Shown: piece by piece, positions 53,859 to 62,588 of the stretch
Position numbering within the stretch: the stretch's first letter is position 1
Layout: the number at the start of each line of letters is the position of its first letter
Source: Palsa-883 sp963826975
GTDB lineage: Bacteria > Pseudomonadota > Alphaproteobacteria > Acetobacterales > Acetobacteraceae
Reading direction: 5' to 3'
Assembly (NCBI GenBank): GCA_963826975.1
Contig: CAWGZJ010000011.1
Span: forward strand, 682,001-746,000
DNA length: 64,000 nt
The notes under the pieces: model-generated
What the model saw: only the letters and a program-made list of their open reading frames with translations
Told to the model about the DNA's origin: nothing
Database searches by the model: none
Position numbers and translations under genes: made by a program

Positions 53859-54939
53859 ATGTCGGCGGTGTCGGTCACGCGAGTCTATCGAAGTCGTTCG
53901 GCCCGTTGCGCGTGCTGCACGATATCGACCTGCCGGTCGAGGCCGGAGAGTTCACCGTGCTGCTTGGGGCCGTCCGGCTGCGGCAAATCCACCTTGCTCA
54001 ATGCCATCGCCGGGCTGGAGGATATCGATAGCGGCACGGTGGAGATCGGCGGCATCGACGTGACGCATCACGAGCCCAGCAAGCGCGGCATCGCGATGGT
54101 GTTCCAGTCTTACGCGCTGTATCCGACCATGTCGGTGCGCGGGAACCTGTCCTTTGGGCTGCGCGTCAAGTCGACCCCGAAACGGGAGGTGGAGCAGCGG
54201 ATCGCATGGGCATCGCGCACTGCTGCAGATCGACGAGCTGCTCGACCGCAAGCCGTCCCAGCTGTCCGGGCGGACAGCGGCAGCGCGTGGCGATCGGGCG
54301 CGCGCTGGTGCAGCAGGCCAAGGTGTTCCTGTTCGATGAACCGCTGTCGAACCTGGATGCCAAGCTGCGCACCGAGATGCGGGTGGAGCTCAAGCGCCTG
54401 CACAGGGAACTCGGCGCCACGATCATCTATGTGACGCATGACCAGATCGAGGCCATGACCTTGGCCACCCGCATTGCGGTGATGCGCGCCGGCCGAATCG
54501 AGCAATATGCCGCGCCCGACGATCTGTATGAGGCACCGGCGACGCTGTTCGTCGCCGGCTTCGTCGGCTCGCCGGCGATGAATTTCATGCCGGGACGGCT
54601 GGTCTCGGGCGCCGTTGAGATCGGTGCGACGCAGGTCCCACTGAATGGTTATCGGTTCCGTTCCACGGCCGCGCTGGGCCAGAACGTGATCCTTGGGATT
54701 CGGCCGGAGCATGTCGACACTCGTCGGGCGAAGATCACCAACAGCCGGCGATCGACGCGGACACCTTGTTCATGGAGCCGATGGGCGCCGATACGCTGGG
54801 CTGGTTCCAGTGCGGCGAGCATCGCATCGCGGCACGGCTGTCGCCACAGGTCGCGCGCCGGATCAGCGGCAGCGTGCGATTGAACTTTGCGATGGATCAG
54901 GTCTCGTTGTTCGATCCGGTCAGTGAGGCAAGGCTGTAA
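53859..54939 (+). pseudogene. sugar ABC transporter ATP-binding protein (MalK/UgpC type), multiply frameshifted
   Basis: A MalK-like ATPase of about 359 residues spread over all three frames. Parts seen: RVLHDIDLPVEAGEFTVLL, GPSGCGKSTLLNAI (Walker A), FQSYALYPTMSVRGNL (Q-loop), a signature region where GGGCGG replaces GGCGG (54268-54270), VFLFDEPLSNLDAKLRTEMR (Walker B), THDQIEAMTLATRIAVMRAG (H-loop), then a TOBE region ending VSLFDPVSEARL at TAA 54937-54939. Shifts are needed at about 53892, in the GGGG run 53965-53968, near 54219, at 54268-54270 and near 54755. No long functional product is possible as sequenced. Confidence 0.75.
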
Positions 54940-55003
54940 AACAATCGTCGCCAGGTCACGCATGATGCGGACCCGGCATGACCTGGCTGCACCGCGCGTC
55001 GGG

Positions 55004-56239
55004 TTACCGCCCCGCCGCCCCGACAATCGCGGCAAACTGCTTCGTCGCGTCGGCGGCGCTCATATCCGGGTGGCTCCAGTACTGCGCCAGCACATCATTG
55101 ATCTGCCCCAGCACATCGGGCGTGAACGACAGCAGGAAATGCGGCAACTGGTGCGCCGGGCCTTCGGCCATCATCTTCTGTCCCTGCTGCGCGCAGCGAT
55201 CGAGTGACTTGATGTTGGCATCCAGACGCGACGGGATCGACCCTTTGTAGTAGGTGTAATCGGTCTGCACCGCGGGATCCATGAACACCTGTGCGAGCTT
55301 GCGCTGCGCGGCGACCTGATCGGGTTTGTCGCTCTTGGGGAACGCAAATGAATTGGTGGTCATGATGTAGCCGTCCTGCGTACCCGGCGCGAGCGCACAT
55401 CCCCAATCCAGATCCACTTTCAGGTTGGCCGCCGCGAGATCGCCTTTCGCCCAGTCGCCGACGATCATCATCGCCGCCTTGTTGGTCTCCACCAGCGCCA
55501 GCGTGTCATTCCATTTCCGGTTCGGGCTGCCGGCATCGACGTACTGCCGCAGCTTGCCCATCACCTCGAACGCCTTTTGCGCGCCGGCACTGGCCGCCAC
55601 CTTGGCATCGTGCTGTGTCACGATCGCCATATAGCCATCATTGCCCACCGCGGCCGCCAGCAGCGCCATGAACAGCCAATCCTCCTGCTGCGCATTGGCG
55701 CCAAAGGCGATCGGAATATAGCCAGCCGCCTTGAGCTTCGGCGCCTGCTCGAAGAACTCATCCCAGGTCTTCGGCGGTTCCAGCCCCACCGTCTTGAACA
55801 CCTTCGCGCTGTAGAACATCCAATTGACGCCATGGATATCGACCGGCGCGCTGACGATGTGGCCGTCGACCGTGACATTGCGCAGCAGCAGCGGCGGCAG
55901 GTTCTTCGCCCAGTTCCCGGCTGCGGCAAGGTCATCGAGATTGGTCAGCAGCCCCTGCTGCGCCAGCTCGCGTGTCGCCGCCCCAACCGGCCATTGCATC
56001 GCGGCGGGTGGATTGCCGCCGGCGATCCGGTTCAGTGCCAGCGCCGATTCCGCCTGCGGGCCAACCGCCGGATCATCCACCCAGGTGCCGCCGCGCTTGT
56101 CGTATTCCTTGGCGAACACGCCGATCGCCAGCGATTCGCTGCTGCTGGTGTAGAAATGGATGACATCCGCCCGCTGGGCCGCGGCTGGTGCCGCAACCGC
56201 GGCGGCAAGCAAAACTACCGCCAGCCAGACGCATTTCAT
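55004..56239 (-). CDS. sugar ABC transporter substrate-binding protein (intact paralogue)
   Basis: A 411-residue periplasmic binding protein of SBP family 1. The signal peptide is WLAVVLLAAAVAAPAAAQ; VGPQAESALALNRIAGGNPP, SAPVDIHGVNWMFYSAKVFK and PNRKWNDTLALVETNKAAMM are typical of CUT1 sugar-binding proteins and nearly match the broken protein at 50787-52028. ATG 56239 follows GGGGGAA. The gene points toward the ATPase remnant, convergent with it, and starts 17 bases from operator site 3. No permease gene follows it on this strand. It might serve the permeases at 52035-53856 if those work, or another system. The sugar is unknown. Confidence 0.9.
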   Translation of the reverse strand: MKCVWLAVVLLAAAVAAPAAAQRADVIHFYTSSSESLAIGVFAKEYDKRGGTWVDDPAVGPQAESALALNRIAGGNPPAAMQWPVGAATRELAQQGLLTNLDDLAAAGNWAKNLPPLLLRNVTVDGHIVSAPVDIHGVNWMFYSAKVFKTVGLEPPKTWDEFFEQAPKLKAAGYIPIAFGANAQQEDWLFMALLAAAVGNDGYMAIVTQHDAKVAASAGAQKAFEVMGKLRQYVDAGSPNRKWNDTLALVETNKAAMMIVGDWAKGDLAAANLKVDLDWGCALAPGTQDGYIMTTNSFAFPKSDKPDQVAAQRKLAQVFMDPAVQTDYTYYKGSIPSRLDANIKSLDRCAQQGQKMMAEGPAHQLPHFLLSFTPDVLGQINDVLAQYWSHPDMSAADATKQFAAIVGAAGR

Positions 56240-56256
56240 GACGTTTCCCCCGGTTT

Positions 56257-56268
56257 GTTAGCGCTTAC
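56257..56268. promoter_or_regulatory. LacI-type operator (site 3)
   Basis: GTTAGCGCTTAC is a near-perfect palindrome with the central CG typical of LacI-family sites. It lies 17 bases upstream of the binding-protein gene on the minus strand, in its leader or promoter, and its centre is 90 bases from that of site 4. Confidence 0.65.
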
Positions 56269-56346
56269 AGAGAGGTTGGATCACGAACACCCTAAGGTCA
56301 ACCAAACCTGCGTGAGCCGGGGTGTCACGGGCTGGACTACGGGAGC

Positions 56347-56358
56347 GTAATCGCTTAC
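56347..56358. promoter_or_regulatory. LacI-type operator (site 4)
   Basis: GTAATCGCTTAC lies 32 bases before the TTG start of the first amidohydrolase. With site 3 it brackets the divergent intergenic region. The two centres are 90 bases apart, a spacing that could allow looping by a bivalent repressor. Confidence 0.6.
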
Positions 56359-56390
56359 GTTTACCGGCAAGATTGCCGAAGGCACCGACA

Positions 56391-57455
56391 TTGGACCCAT
56401 CGTCTTTCCAGCCGATCGACTGCGACGTCCATCCCGCGATCCCGACCACGCGGGTGCTGTTGCCGTATCTGGACGCGTATTGGCGCGAGCACATCACGCG
56501 TCGCGGGCTGGAAAGCGACAATCTGGAGCTGAGCAGCTTCCCGGTGAACGCGCCGCTGAACAGTCGCCCCGATTGGCGCCCGGAACGTGGACCCGCGGGC
56601 GCCGATCTCACGCTGCTGCGCCAGCACGTCTTCGACACGTTCCACTCCCGTTACGCCATCCTCAATGTGCTGAACGGCGCGCAGATCCTGCACAGTGAGG
56701 ATCTGTCGGCCGCGCTGTGCCGCGGCATCAATCGCTGGATCGCCGCGGAGTGGCTGGACCGCGATCCACGCCTGCGCGCCTCGATCACCGTGCCGGTACG
56801 CAGCCCGGAGCTGGCGGCGGAGGAGATCGAGCGCTGTGCCGACGACAAGCGCTTCGTGCAGGTGCTGCTGCTGTCGCAGACGGAAATGCCGCTCGGCCGG
56901 CGGCAATACTGGCCGGTGTATCGCGCGGCGGAAAAGCACGGCCTGCCGATTGGCATCCACGCCGGCAGCGCGCAGTTGCATCCGCCCAGCGCGACCGGCT
57001 GGTTCTCCTATTACCTGGAAGATTATGTGCAGCAGGCGCAAGGTTTCGCCGGCACACTGAACTCGTTGCTCACCGAGGGCGTGTTCGTCAAGTTTTCGAA
57101 ACTGAAGGTGGTGCTGATCGAATCGGGCGTGACCTGGTTGCCCGCCTATCTGTGGCGCATCAACAAGACCTGGCGCGGCGTGCGCGCCGAGACGCCGTGG
57201 CAGGAGCGCATGCCGTCCGAGGTCATCCGCGAGAATGTGCGCCTGACCACTCAGCCCTTCGATTCGCCCGGCACGATCGCCGGGGTTGAAACGATCCTGG
57301 AAGAGATCGGCTCGGACCGGATGCTGCTGTTCTCGACCGACTACCCGCACTGGCACTTTGATGGCGCCGATGCGGTGCCCGAAGGCTTGCCGCCGGACCT
57401 TATCCGGAAGATTCTCGTGGACAACCCGTTGGAGACCTACCCGCGCCTGGCCTGA
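56391..57455 (+). CDS. amidohydrolase family 2 protein (TIM-barrel metal hydrolase)
   Basis: A protein of about 354 residues in the COG2159 amidohydrolase-2 family. FQPIDCDVHPAIPTTRVLLP is the D-x-H metal motif at the first strand, LPIGIHAGSAQLHPPSATGW holds the central histidine, FSKLKVVLIESGVTWLPAYL follows, and FSTDYPHWHFDG carries the last Asp. Members include hydrolases and non-oxidative decarboxylases of aromatic acids (ACMSD and gamma-resorcylate decarboxylase relatives). TTG 56391 is preferred because a GAAGG site is eight bases upstream and the frame before it would overlap operator site 4. The next gene encodes a paralogue; the two probably act together or as a heteromer. Confidence 0.8.
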   Translation: MDPSSFQPIDCDVHPAIPTTRVLLPYLDAYWREHITRRGLESDNLELSSFPVNAPLNSRPDWRPERGPAGADLTLLRQHVFDTFHSRYAILNVLNGAQILHSEDLSAALCRGINRWIAAEWLDRDPRLRASITVPVRSPELAAEEIERCADDKRFVQVLLLSQTEMPLGRRQYWPVYRAAEKHGLPIGIHAGSAQLHPPSATGWFSYYLEDYVQQAQGFAGTLNSLLTEGVFVKFSKLKVVLIESGVTWLPAYLWRINKTWRGVRAETPWQERMPSEVIRENVRLTTQPFDSPGTIAGVETILEEIGSDRMLLFSTDYPHWHFDGADAVPEGLPPDLIRKILVDNPLETYPRLA

Positions 57456-57480
57456 CCGGCGTGGACGGAAGGAGGACGCC

Positions 57481-58593
57481 ATGAATGTCACGCTGCTGAA
57501 CCCGCAGATCGATGCCAGCCAGCAGAGCCATCTAGGCTTCATCGATTGCGATGTGCACCCGTATTTCAAGTCGCCGGCCGAGTTCGATGAATTCCTGCCG
57601 CAGAAATGGCGGGAGCATCGCGCCAGCATCGGCGGCCGCACGCGCCAGGGGCTGGCGAAGGCGTCGAACTATCCGCGCATGTCGCCCGGCAACGGTCAGC
57701 GCATGGACGCCTGGCCGCCCGATGGCAGCCATCCCGGCTCCGACCTGCCGTTCATGCAGATGCAGTTGCTGGATAAGTTCAATGTCGCCTACGGCCTGCT
57801 GGCACCGCTGGTCGGCGGCAGCGGGGCCGAGCGCAACATCGATTTCGGCGCCGCCATGGCCACCGCGGTCAATGATTGGCAACTCGCCCGCTTCTGCGAT
57901 CCCGATCCACGTCTGAAAGGGGCGGTGCAGATCAACATCGAGCACGAGAAGGCCGCGATCGCCGAGATCGAAGCGCGCGCCGGCGACCGCCGCTTCGCGC
58001 AGGTGAACATCCCGCCGCGCGGCATCGAGCCGCTGGGCCGCCGCCGCTACTGGCCGATCCTGGAGGCCTGCGCGGCGAACAACTTCCCGGTGTCGCTGCA
58101 CCTGGGCGGCACGGCGGGCCATGCCTCGACCGGCGGCGGCTGGCCGTCCTTCTATCACGACGAGCATCCGTCCTACGTGCAGAGCATGGCGGCGCTGGTC
58201 ACCAGCCTGGTGTGCGAGGGTGTGTTCGAGCACCTGCCGAGCCTGAAGGTCGTGCTGGTGGAAGGCGGCTTTGCGTGGCTGCCGGCCTTGTGCTGGCGGC
58301 TGGACAACACCTGGAAAGCGCTGAAGGCCGAAGTGCCCTTCCTGCGGCGGAAGCCTTCAGAGTATGTCCGCCAGAACATCTGGGTGACGACGCAGCCGAT
58401 CGAGGAGCCGGAACGGCCGGCGGACATGCTTTCGACCCTGGAATGGATCGGTATCGATCGGGTGATGTTCTCGACCGACTATCCGCACTGGGACCAGGAC
58501 GATCCGCGCTTCGCCTTCAAGGTACCGCTGCCGGAGGACTGGAAGCGGAAAATCTACCACGACAATGCCATGGCCGTTTACGGTTTCGAGTGA
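57481..58593 (+). CDS. amidohydrolase family 2 protein (second paralogue)
   Basis: A 370-residue amidohydrolase-2 protein. LGFIDCDVHPYFKSPAEFDE gives the first metal motif, FPVSLHLGGTAGHASTGGGW the central histidine, LKVVLVEGGFAWLPALCWRL the middle part and MFSTDYPHWDQDDPRFAF the last metal ligand. ATG 57481 follows a strong AGGAGG site. It lies 25 bases after the first amidohydrolase and three bases before the Rieske gene, so the three form one operon under operator site 4. Family members act on ring-bearing or carboxylated substrates; hydrolase against decarboxylase cannot be settled here. Confidence 0.85.
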   Translation: MNVTLLNPQIDASQQSHLGFIDCDVHPYFKSPAEFDEFLPQKWREHRASIGGRTRQGLAKASNYPRMSPGNGQRMDAWPPDGSHPGSDLPFMQMQLLDKFNVAYGLLAPLVGGSGAERNIDFGAAMATAVNDWQLARFCDPDPRLKGAVQINIEHEKAAIAEIEARAGDRRFAQVNIPPRGIEPLGRRRYWPILEACAANNFPVSLHLGGTAGHASTGGGWPSFYHDEHPSYVQSMAALVTSLVCEGVFEHLPSLKVVLVEGGFAWLPALCWRLDNTWKALKAEVPFLRRKPSEYVRQNIWVTTQPIEEPERPADMLSTLEWIGIDRVMFSTDYPHWDQDDPRFAFKVPLPEDWKRKIYHDNAMAVYGFE

Positions 58594-58596
58594 ACA

Positions 58597-59010
58597 ATGA
58601 CCCGGCACGTTGTTGCATCGGTTGAAGAGATCGCGCCCGGCACCTGCAAGGTGGTGACGATCAAGGGCCGCGAGATCGGCATTTTCAACGTCAACAACGA
58701 GTTCTTCGCGTTGATCAATCGCTGCCCGCACCAGGGGGCGCCGCTGTGCCGGGGGGCGATCGTCAGCCGCCTGGTGGCGCCGTCCCCTGGCGAATACCGC
58801 CTGGAACGGCAGGGCGAGATGCTGCGCTGCCCCTGGCATTGCTGGGAGTTTGATATCCGCACCGGGCAATCCTGGTGCGATCCAGACAGCGTGCATGCGC
58901 GGACCTATGCCTGCGATGTCGAGCCAGGTGAGGCGCTGGCGAAGGGGCCGTTCGCTGCCGAAACGGTGCCGGTGGAAGTCGAGCAGAAATACGTCGTCGT
59001 GACCGTGTAG
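58597..59010 (+). CDS. Rieske [2Fe-2S] ferredoxin-like protein
   Basis: A 137-residue Rieske protein. The cluster ligands are CPHQGAPLC (C43, H45) and CPWHCWEFD (C78, H81). The domain fills the whole protein, so it is a soluble ferredoxin-type electron carrier rather than an oxygenase subunit. A 10-residue stretch between the two motifs (RLVAPSPGEYRLE) is typical of the group found next to amidohydrolases. ATG 58597 is three bases after the amidohydrolase stop. It would hand electrons to an oxidising enzyme of the pathway, none of which is clearly present next to it; the GMC oxidoreductase is a flavoenzyme and not an obvious partner. Confidence 0.9.
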   Translation: MTRHVVASVEEIAPGTCKVVTIKGREIGIFNVNNEFFALINRCPHQGAPLCRGAIVSRLVAPSPGEYRLERQGEMLRCPWHCWEFDIRTGQSWCDPDSVHARTYACDVEPGEALAKGPFAAETVPVEVEQKYVVVTV

Positions 59011-59018
59011 GGAACGCG

Positions 59019-60110
59019 ATGATCAGGAGTGAGCTCTCCGGAACAGCGACTGCGATGCACCGGCGGTCGCGCCGGTCGGGCACTGCACCGGTCAGGCTTG
59101 AAGATGTCGCGCGGCTTGCCGGTGTCTCGACCGCCTCGGTGTCGCGAGCGTTGAACGCGCCCGCTCTGGTCTCGGCCGTGCTGCGTGACCGCATCCTGCA
59201 TGCGGCGCAGGAGCTGAAATGGGTGCCGAATGGTGCTGCCAAGGCGCTCGCCTCGCTGCGGACACGCACCGTCGGTGTGATGATCCCGACGCTCAGCCAT
59301 CAGAACTTCGCCACGCTGATCGAGGCATTGCAGCACGATCTGGCGGCGGCGCAGTATACGCTGATCCTGTGCTGCATGGACGCGTCGGCGGAGCTGCGCC
59401 TGCAGCAGGCCCGTACGCTGGTTGAGCGGGGTGTGGAATGCCTGGTGCTGGTCGGTGAGGCACATCCCGACGCACTGTTCGACCTGCTTCGATATCAGAA
59501 CGTCCCGTACGTGATCACCTACACCAGCGGGCGGGACTCGCGGCACACCTGCATCGGGTTCGATAACTACGCGGCATCGACCAGGCTCACCGAGCATCTG
59601 CTCGGGCTAGGCCATCGCGCCTTCGGCATGGTGGCGCACGAGAGCCCGGGAAACGACCGCACCCAGCAGCGCATCGCCGCGGTGCAGGACACCCTGGCGC
59701 GATCCGGCATCGCGATGCGGCCGCAGCATTTCGTGCGGGTCAACAGCCGGCACATTGCGAGTGGCCGCGAGGGGATGCGCAAGATCGTGCTTGACGACAG
59801 GATGCGTCCGACCGCGTTGGTCTGCACGAACGACTATATCGCGACCGGAGCGATGATCGAGGCCAAGGAGCTGGGTCTGATGATCCCGCGGGACCTCAGC
59901 ATTGTCGGCTTCGATGACACCGATATGTCGGCGCATCTTGATCCGCCGCTCACAACGGTTCGTGTTCCGAGCCGCCGGATGGGTGAAGCGATCGCCAAAT
60001 ACATCATTGCCTATCTGGAGCGGGGTACCGCGGACGTCCCACCACCGATCGAGGCGGAGCTGATCATCCGAAGCAGCACCGCGGTTCCCGCCAGACACCA
60101 GGAGACGTGA
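59019..60110 (+). CDS. LacI-family transcriptional regulator
   Basis: A 363-residue repressor. The DNA-binding head is VRLEDVARLAGVSTASVSRA (about residues 25-44) with the hinge helix near KALASLRTRTVGVMIP. The ligand domain continues with LEHLL-type helices and ends SIVGFDDTDMSAHLDPPLTT VR, typical of the GntR/LacI subgroup (the FDD motif). Start ATG 59019 follows GGAA closely; ATG 59055 is an alternative. It is the last gene of the amidohydrolase-Rieske transcript. Four matching operators in the window (48844, 50744, 56257, 56347) make it the probable regulator of the GMC, sugar-transport and amidohydrolase genes. The inducer is unknown; a sugar or sugar-derived compound is likely. Confidence 0.9.
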   Translation: MIRSELSGTATAMHRRSRRSGTAPVRLEDVARLAGVSTASVSRALNAPALVSAVLRDRILHAAQELKWVPNGAAKALASLRTRTVGVMIPTLSHQNFATLIEALQHDLAAAQYTLILCCMDASAELRLQQARTLVERGVECLVLVGEAHPDALFDLLRYQNVPYVITYTSGRDSRHTCIGFDNYAASTRLTEHLLGLGHRAFGMVAHESPGNDRTQQRIAAVQDTLARSGIAMRPQHFVRVNSRHIASGREGMRKIVLDDRMRPTALVCTNDYIATGAMIEAKELGLMIPRDLSIVGFDDTDMSAHLDPPLTTVRVPSRRMGEAIAKYIIAYLERGTADVPPPIEAELIIRSSTAVPARHQET

Positions 60111-60264
60111 TCCATCACTATCGTGCGTCGGATCCGACCATCAAATGAACCAACGACGCCGCGGGCTCGATCTGTAATCCACGTGGAATGTTCTGACAAC
60201 GGACAGGGAGTCCGAAAGCGCAACAGAGATTCAGTAAGCATCCAGTAGAAAAGGGGAGAAACAC

Positions 60265-61671
60265 ATGCGCATACAGCGTCGATGGCTCACCGGTGCATTG
60301 CTCACGATGCCTGTCGCGATCGGGCGGATTCCAAGCGCGTCGGCACAGGGCGACGACGCGCTTGAATACTATCACCAAGCCAAGATCAATTGGCGGCAGG
60401 CCGAGGGTCAGTCACTCACGATCGGATTGAACAAGCATCCGTTCACCGAATTATTGCTGCCGCTCATCCCGGAGTTCCGCAGCCTGACGGGCATCAGCGT
60501 GGATTACCTGATCTTGCCGGAGGCGGAATACTTCACCAAGCTCGTTGCCGATCTCTCGCAGCAGCGTGGCGAGTTCTCGGTCATCATGACCGGCCCGATG
60601 CGGAACTGGGAATACGTGCCGCCGAACTGGATCGTGCCGCTGGACGACTTCCTCAATAATCCCAAGCTGACTGATCGAAGCTGGTACAAGATAGAGGATT
60701 TCTATCCGGCACTGATCGCGGCCAATCGCTGGAACGGCAAGATCGGCGGTGGCGTCGGTGAGGGACCGCTTTACTCCATTCCGGTGCTGGAAGAGAGCTA
60801 TATCCTCGCATACCGCAAGGACATCTTCGACCAGTACAACATCAAGGTGCCGACGACCATCGAGGAGATGGCCGACGCCGCACGCCTGGTGAAGAAGAAC
60901 GCCGGGATTCCCGGAATCGTGGCCCGCGGCACGCCAAGCGCCGCGAGCATGGGCACCGGCTTCATCAGCGGTCTCAAGTCATATTCCGACGGCCAGTGGA
61001 GCGAGCTCGACGACAAGCTGAACGCCGACTTCCAGGATCCGCGCTCGGTGAAGTTCACCGAGGTCTGGGTCGGCATGGTCCGCGACAGCGGTCCGCCGAA
61101 CTGGGCCAACATGCAATGGTATGATGCCTTGGAGGCGTTCACGGCGGGTCAGGCCGGCATGATCGCCGATTGCGACTTCTTTGCCGCCGGCTACGAGGAT
61201 CCCACGAAGTCGAAGGTGGCGGGCAAGGTCGGTTACGCGTTGATCCCGGCCGGGCCCAGCGGCAAGACCTACGCGGGGCTTTGGACCTGGGCCTTGGGAA
61301 TCAACAACGCGACCAAGAACAAGGTTGCGGCCTGGCTGTTTGTCCAGTGGGCGACCGCGCAGCGCACTTTGCTCAACGCAACGCTCGGGTATCGCAACTA
61401 TAATCCCGCGCGGACGTCGGTCACGGATGATCCGCGTGTCCAGAAGGTCATGGGGGCGTGGGGCGGCGGCAGCTACGTGAAGACCGTGGTGAAGAACCTT
61501 GAGACGGCGCGGGTAGCGTGGGTACCTGAGTCGGCGCGCACGCGGATTGCCGACATGTGGGCGCGCGCGCTGCAGGAAATCTATTTCCAGCGCGCGTCAC
61601 CGGCCGATGCGCTCAAGAAGGTGAGTGTCGCCGCGGACGAGGTGCTCCAGGAAGCCGGCATCAAGCAGTAG
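60265..61671 (+). CDS. extracellular sugar-binding protein (SBP family 1)
   Basis: A 468-residue binding protein. The N-terminus has a twin-arginine-like start (MRIQRRWLTGALLTMPVAIG) and an export signal ending near SASAQ. LPEAEYFTKLVADLSQQRGE, EESYILAYRKDIFDQYNIKV and NNATKNKVAAWLFVQWATAQ are typical of large CUT1 binding proteins. ATG 60265 follows AAGGGGAG. Permease genes follow at once. Unlike the other two binding proteins it has no LacI-type operator in front; the 154-base gap has only a 12-bp palindrome (GTCGGATCCGAC, 60127-60138). It is only distantly like the paralogous pair at 50.8 and 55.0 kb. Confidence 0.9.
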   Translation: MRIQRRWLTGALLTMPVAIGRIPSASAQGDDALEYYHQAKINWRQAEGQSLTIGLNKHPFTELLLPLIPEFRSLTGISVDYLILPEAEYFTKLVADLSQQRGEFSVIMTGPMRNWEYVPPNWIVPLDDFLNNPKLTDRSWYKIEDFYPALIAANRWNGKIGGGVGEGPLYSIPVLEESYILAYRKDIFDQYNIKVPTTIEEMADAARLVKKNAGIPGIVARGTPSAASMGTGFISGLKSYSDGQWSELDDKLNADFQDPRSVKFTEVWVGMVRDSGPPNWANMQWYDALEAFTAGQAGMIADCDFFAAGYEDPTKSKVAGKVGYALIPAGPSGKTYAGLWTWALGINNATKNKVAAWLFVQWATAQRTLLNATLGYRNYNPARTSVTDDPRVQKVMGAWGGGSYVKTVVKNLETARVAWVPESARTRIADMWARALQEIYFQRASPADALKKVSVAADEVLQEAGIKQ

Positions 61672-61676
61672 CGCGC

Positions 61677-62588
61677 ATGCAGGCCATAACGATGCGACGA
61701 CGCCGGCGTTGGCGGCGGGAGACGCTGCTGCCGTATCTGCTGATGGCGCCGGCGTTGGTCCTGCTGATGGGGATGGTGTACCCATTTGGTCTGGGGCTGT
61801 ACTACAGCTTTACCAATTATTGGTTGCAGTATCCCAATCGGTTCCGCTTCGTGTGGTTCGACAACTATGTCGGGCTGATGCGCCAACCATTGTTCATCCG
61901 CGCGCTGGAATTCACCTTGGGATTTACGCTGGTGGCCGTGGTGGTGCAGGTGGGGCTGGGCCTCGCGGTGGCGCTGTTGTTGCACGCGCGCATCCCGGGG
62001 CGCAGCGTGATGCGTGCGTTGATGCTGATGCCATTGATGATACCGCCCGTGATCACCGCGTTGATGTGGAAGATCATGATGGCCTCGACGCAGGCGGGCA
62101 TTTTGAATTACGTGCTGTCGTTCCTCGGCGTGAATCCCATCAACTGGTTCGGTTCCCCGCACGGGGCGGTCGTTTCGATAATGATCATCGACACATGGGG
62201 TAACCTGCCATTCGTGGCGTTGATCCTGCTTGGTGCGCTGCAGGCGCTGCCCACCGAGCCGTACGAGGCCGCCGTCGTCGACGGCGCCAGTCCCATTGCC
62301 ATCCTGCGCTATCTCACCTTGCCGCTGTTGACCCCATTCATCTTGCTTGCCGTCACGTTCCGCACGATGGACTCCCTGCGGATTTTCGACGTGATCTATG
62401 CGACCACGATGGGGGGGCCGGACGATGCGACTACCAACCTTCAGATCATGGCCTACCAGTATTCGTTCCAATGGTACCAAATGGGCAAGGGCGCGGCCCA
62501 GGTCATCATCCTGCTCCTGCTGGTGGTCATGACCAGCTACATGCTGCTGCGGCTGTGGAACCGCACGGCGGACGCGGTGGCCCGATGA
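61677..62588 (+). CDS. sugar ABC transporter permease (MalF/UgpA type)
   Basis: A 303-residue permease with six spans. LLPYLLMAPALVLLMGMVYP is the first span, and PYEAAVVDGASPIAILRYLT is the ATPase-contact (EAA) loop. ATG 61677 lies five bases after the binding-protein stop. Its stop overlaps the second permease start (ATG 62585) as ATGA. No ATPase gene is seen in the rest of the window, so one must be encoded elsewhere or be shared. Confidence 0.9.
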   Translation: MQAITMRRRRRWRRETLLPYLLMAPALVLLMGMVYPFGLGLYYSFTNYWLQYPNRFRFVWFDNYVGLMRQPLFIRALEFTLGFTLVAVVVQVGLGLAVALLLHARIPGRSVMRALMLMPLMIPPVITALMWKIMMASTQAGILNYVLSFLGVNPINWFGSPHGAVVSIMIIDTWGNLPFVALILLGALQALPTEPYEAAVVDGASPIAILRYLTLPLLTPFILLAVTFRTMDSLRIFDVIYATTMGGPDDATTNLQIMAYQYSFQWYQMGKGAAQVIILLLLVVMTSYMLLRLWNRTADAVAR

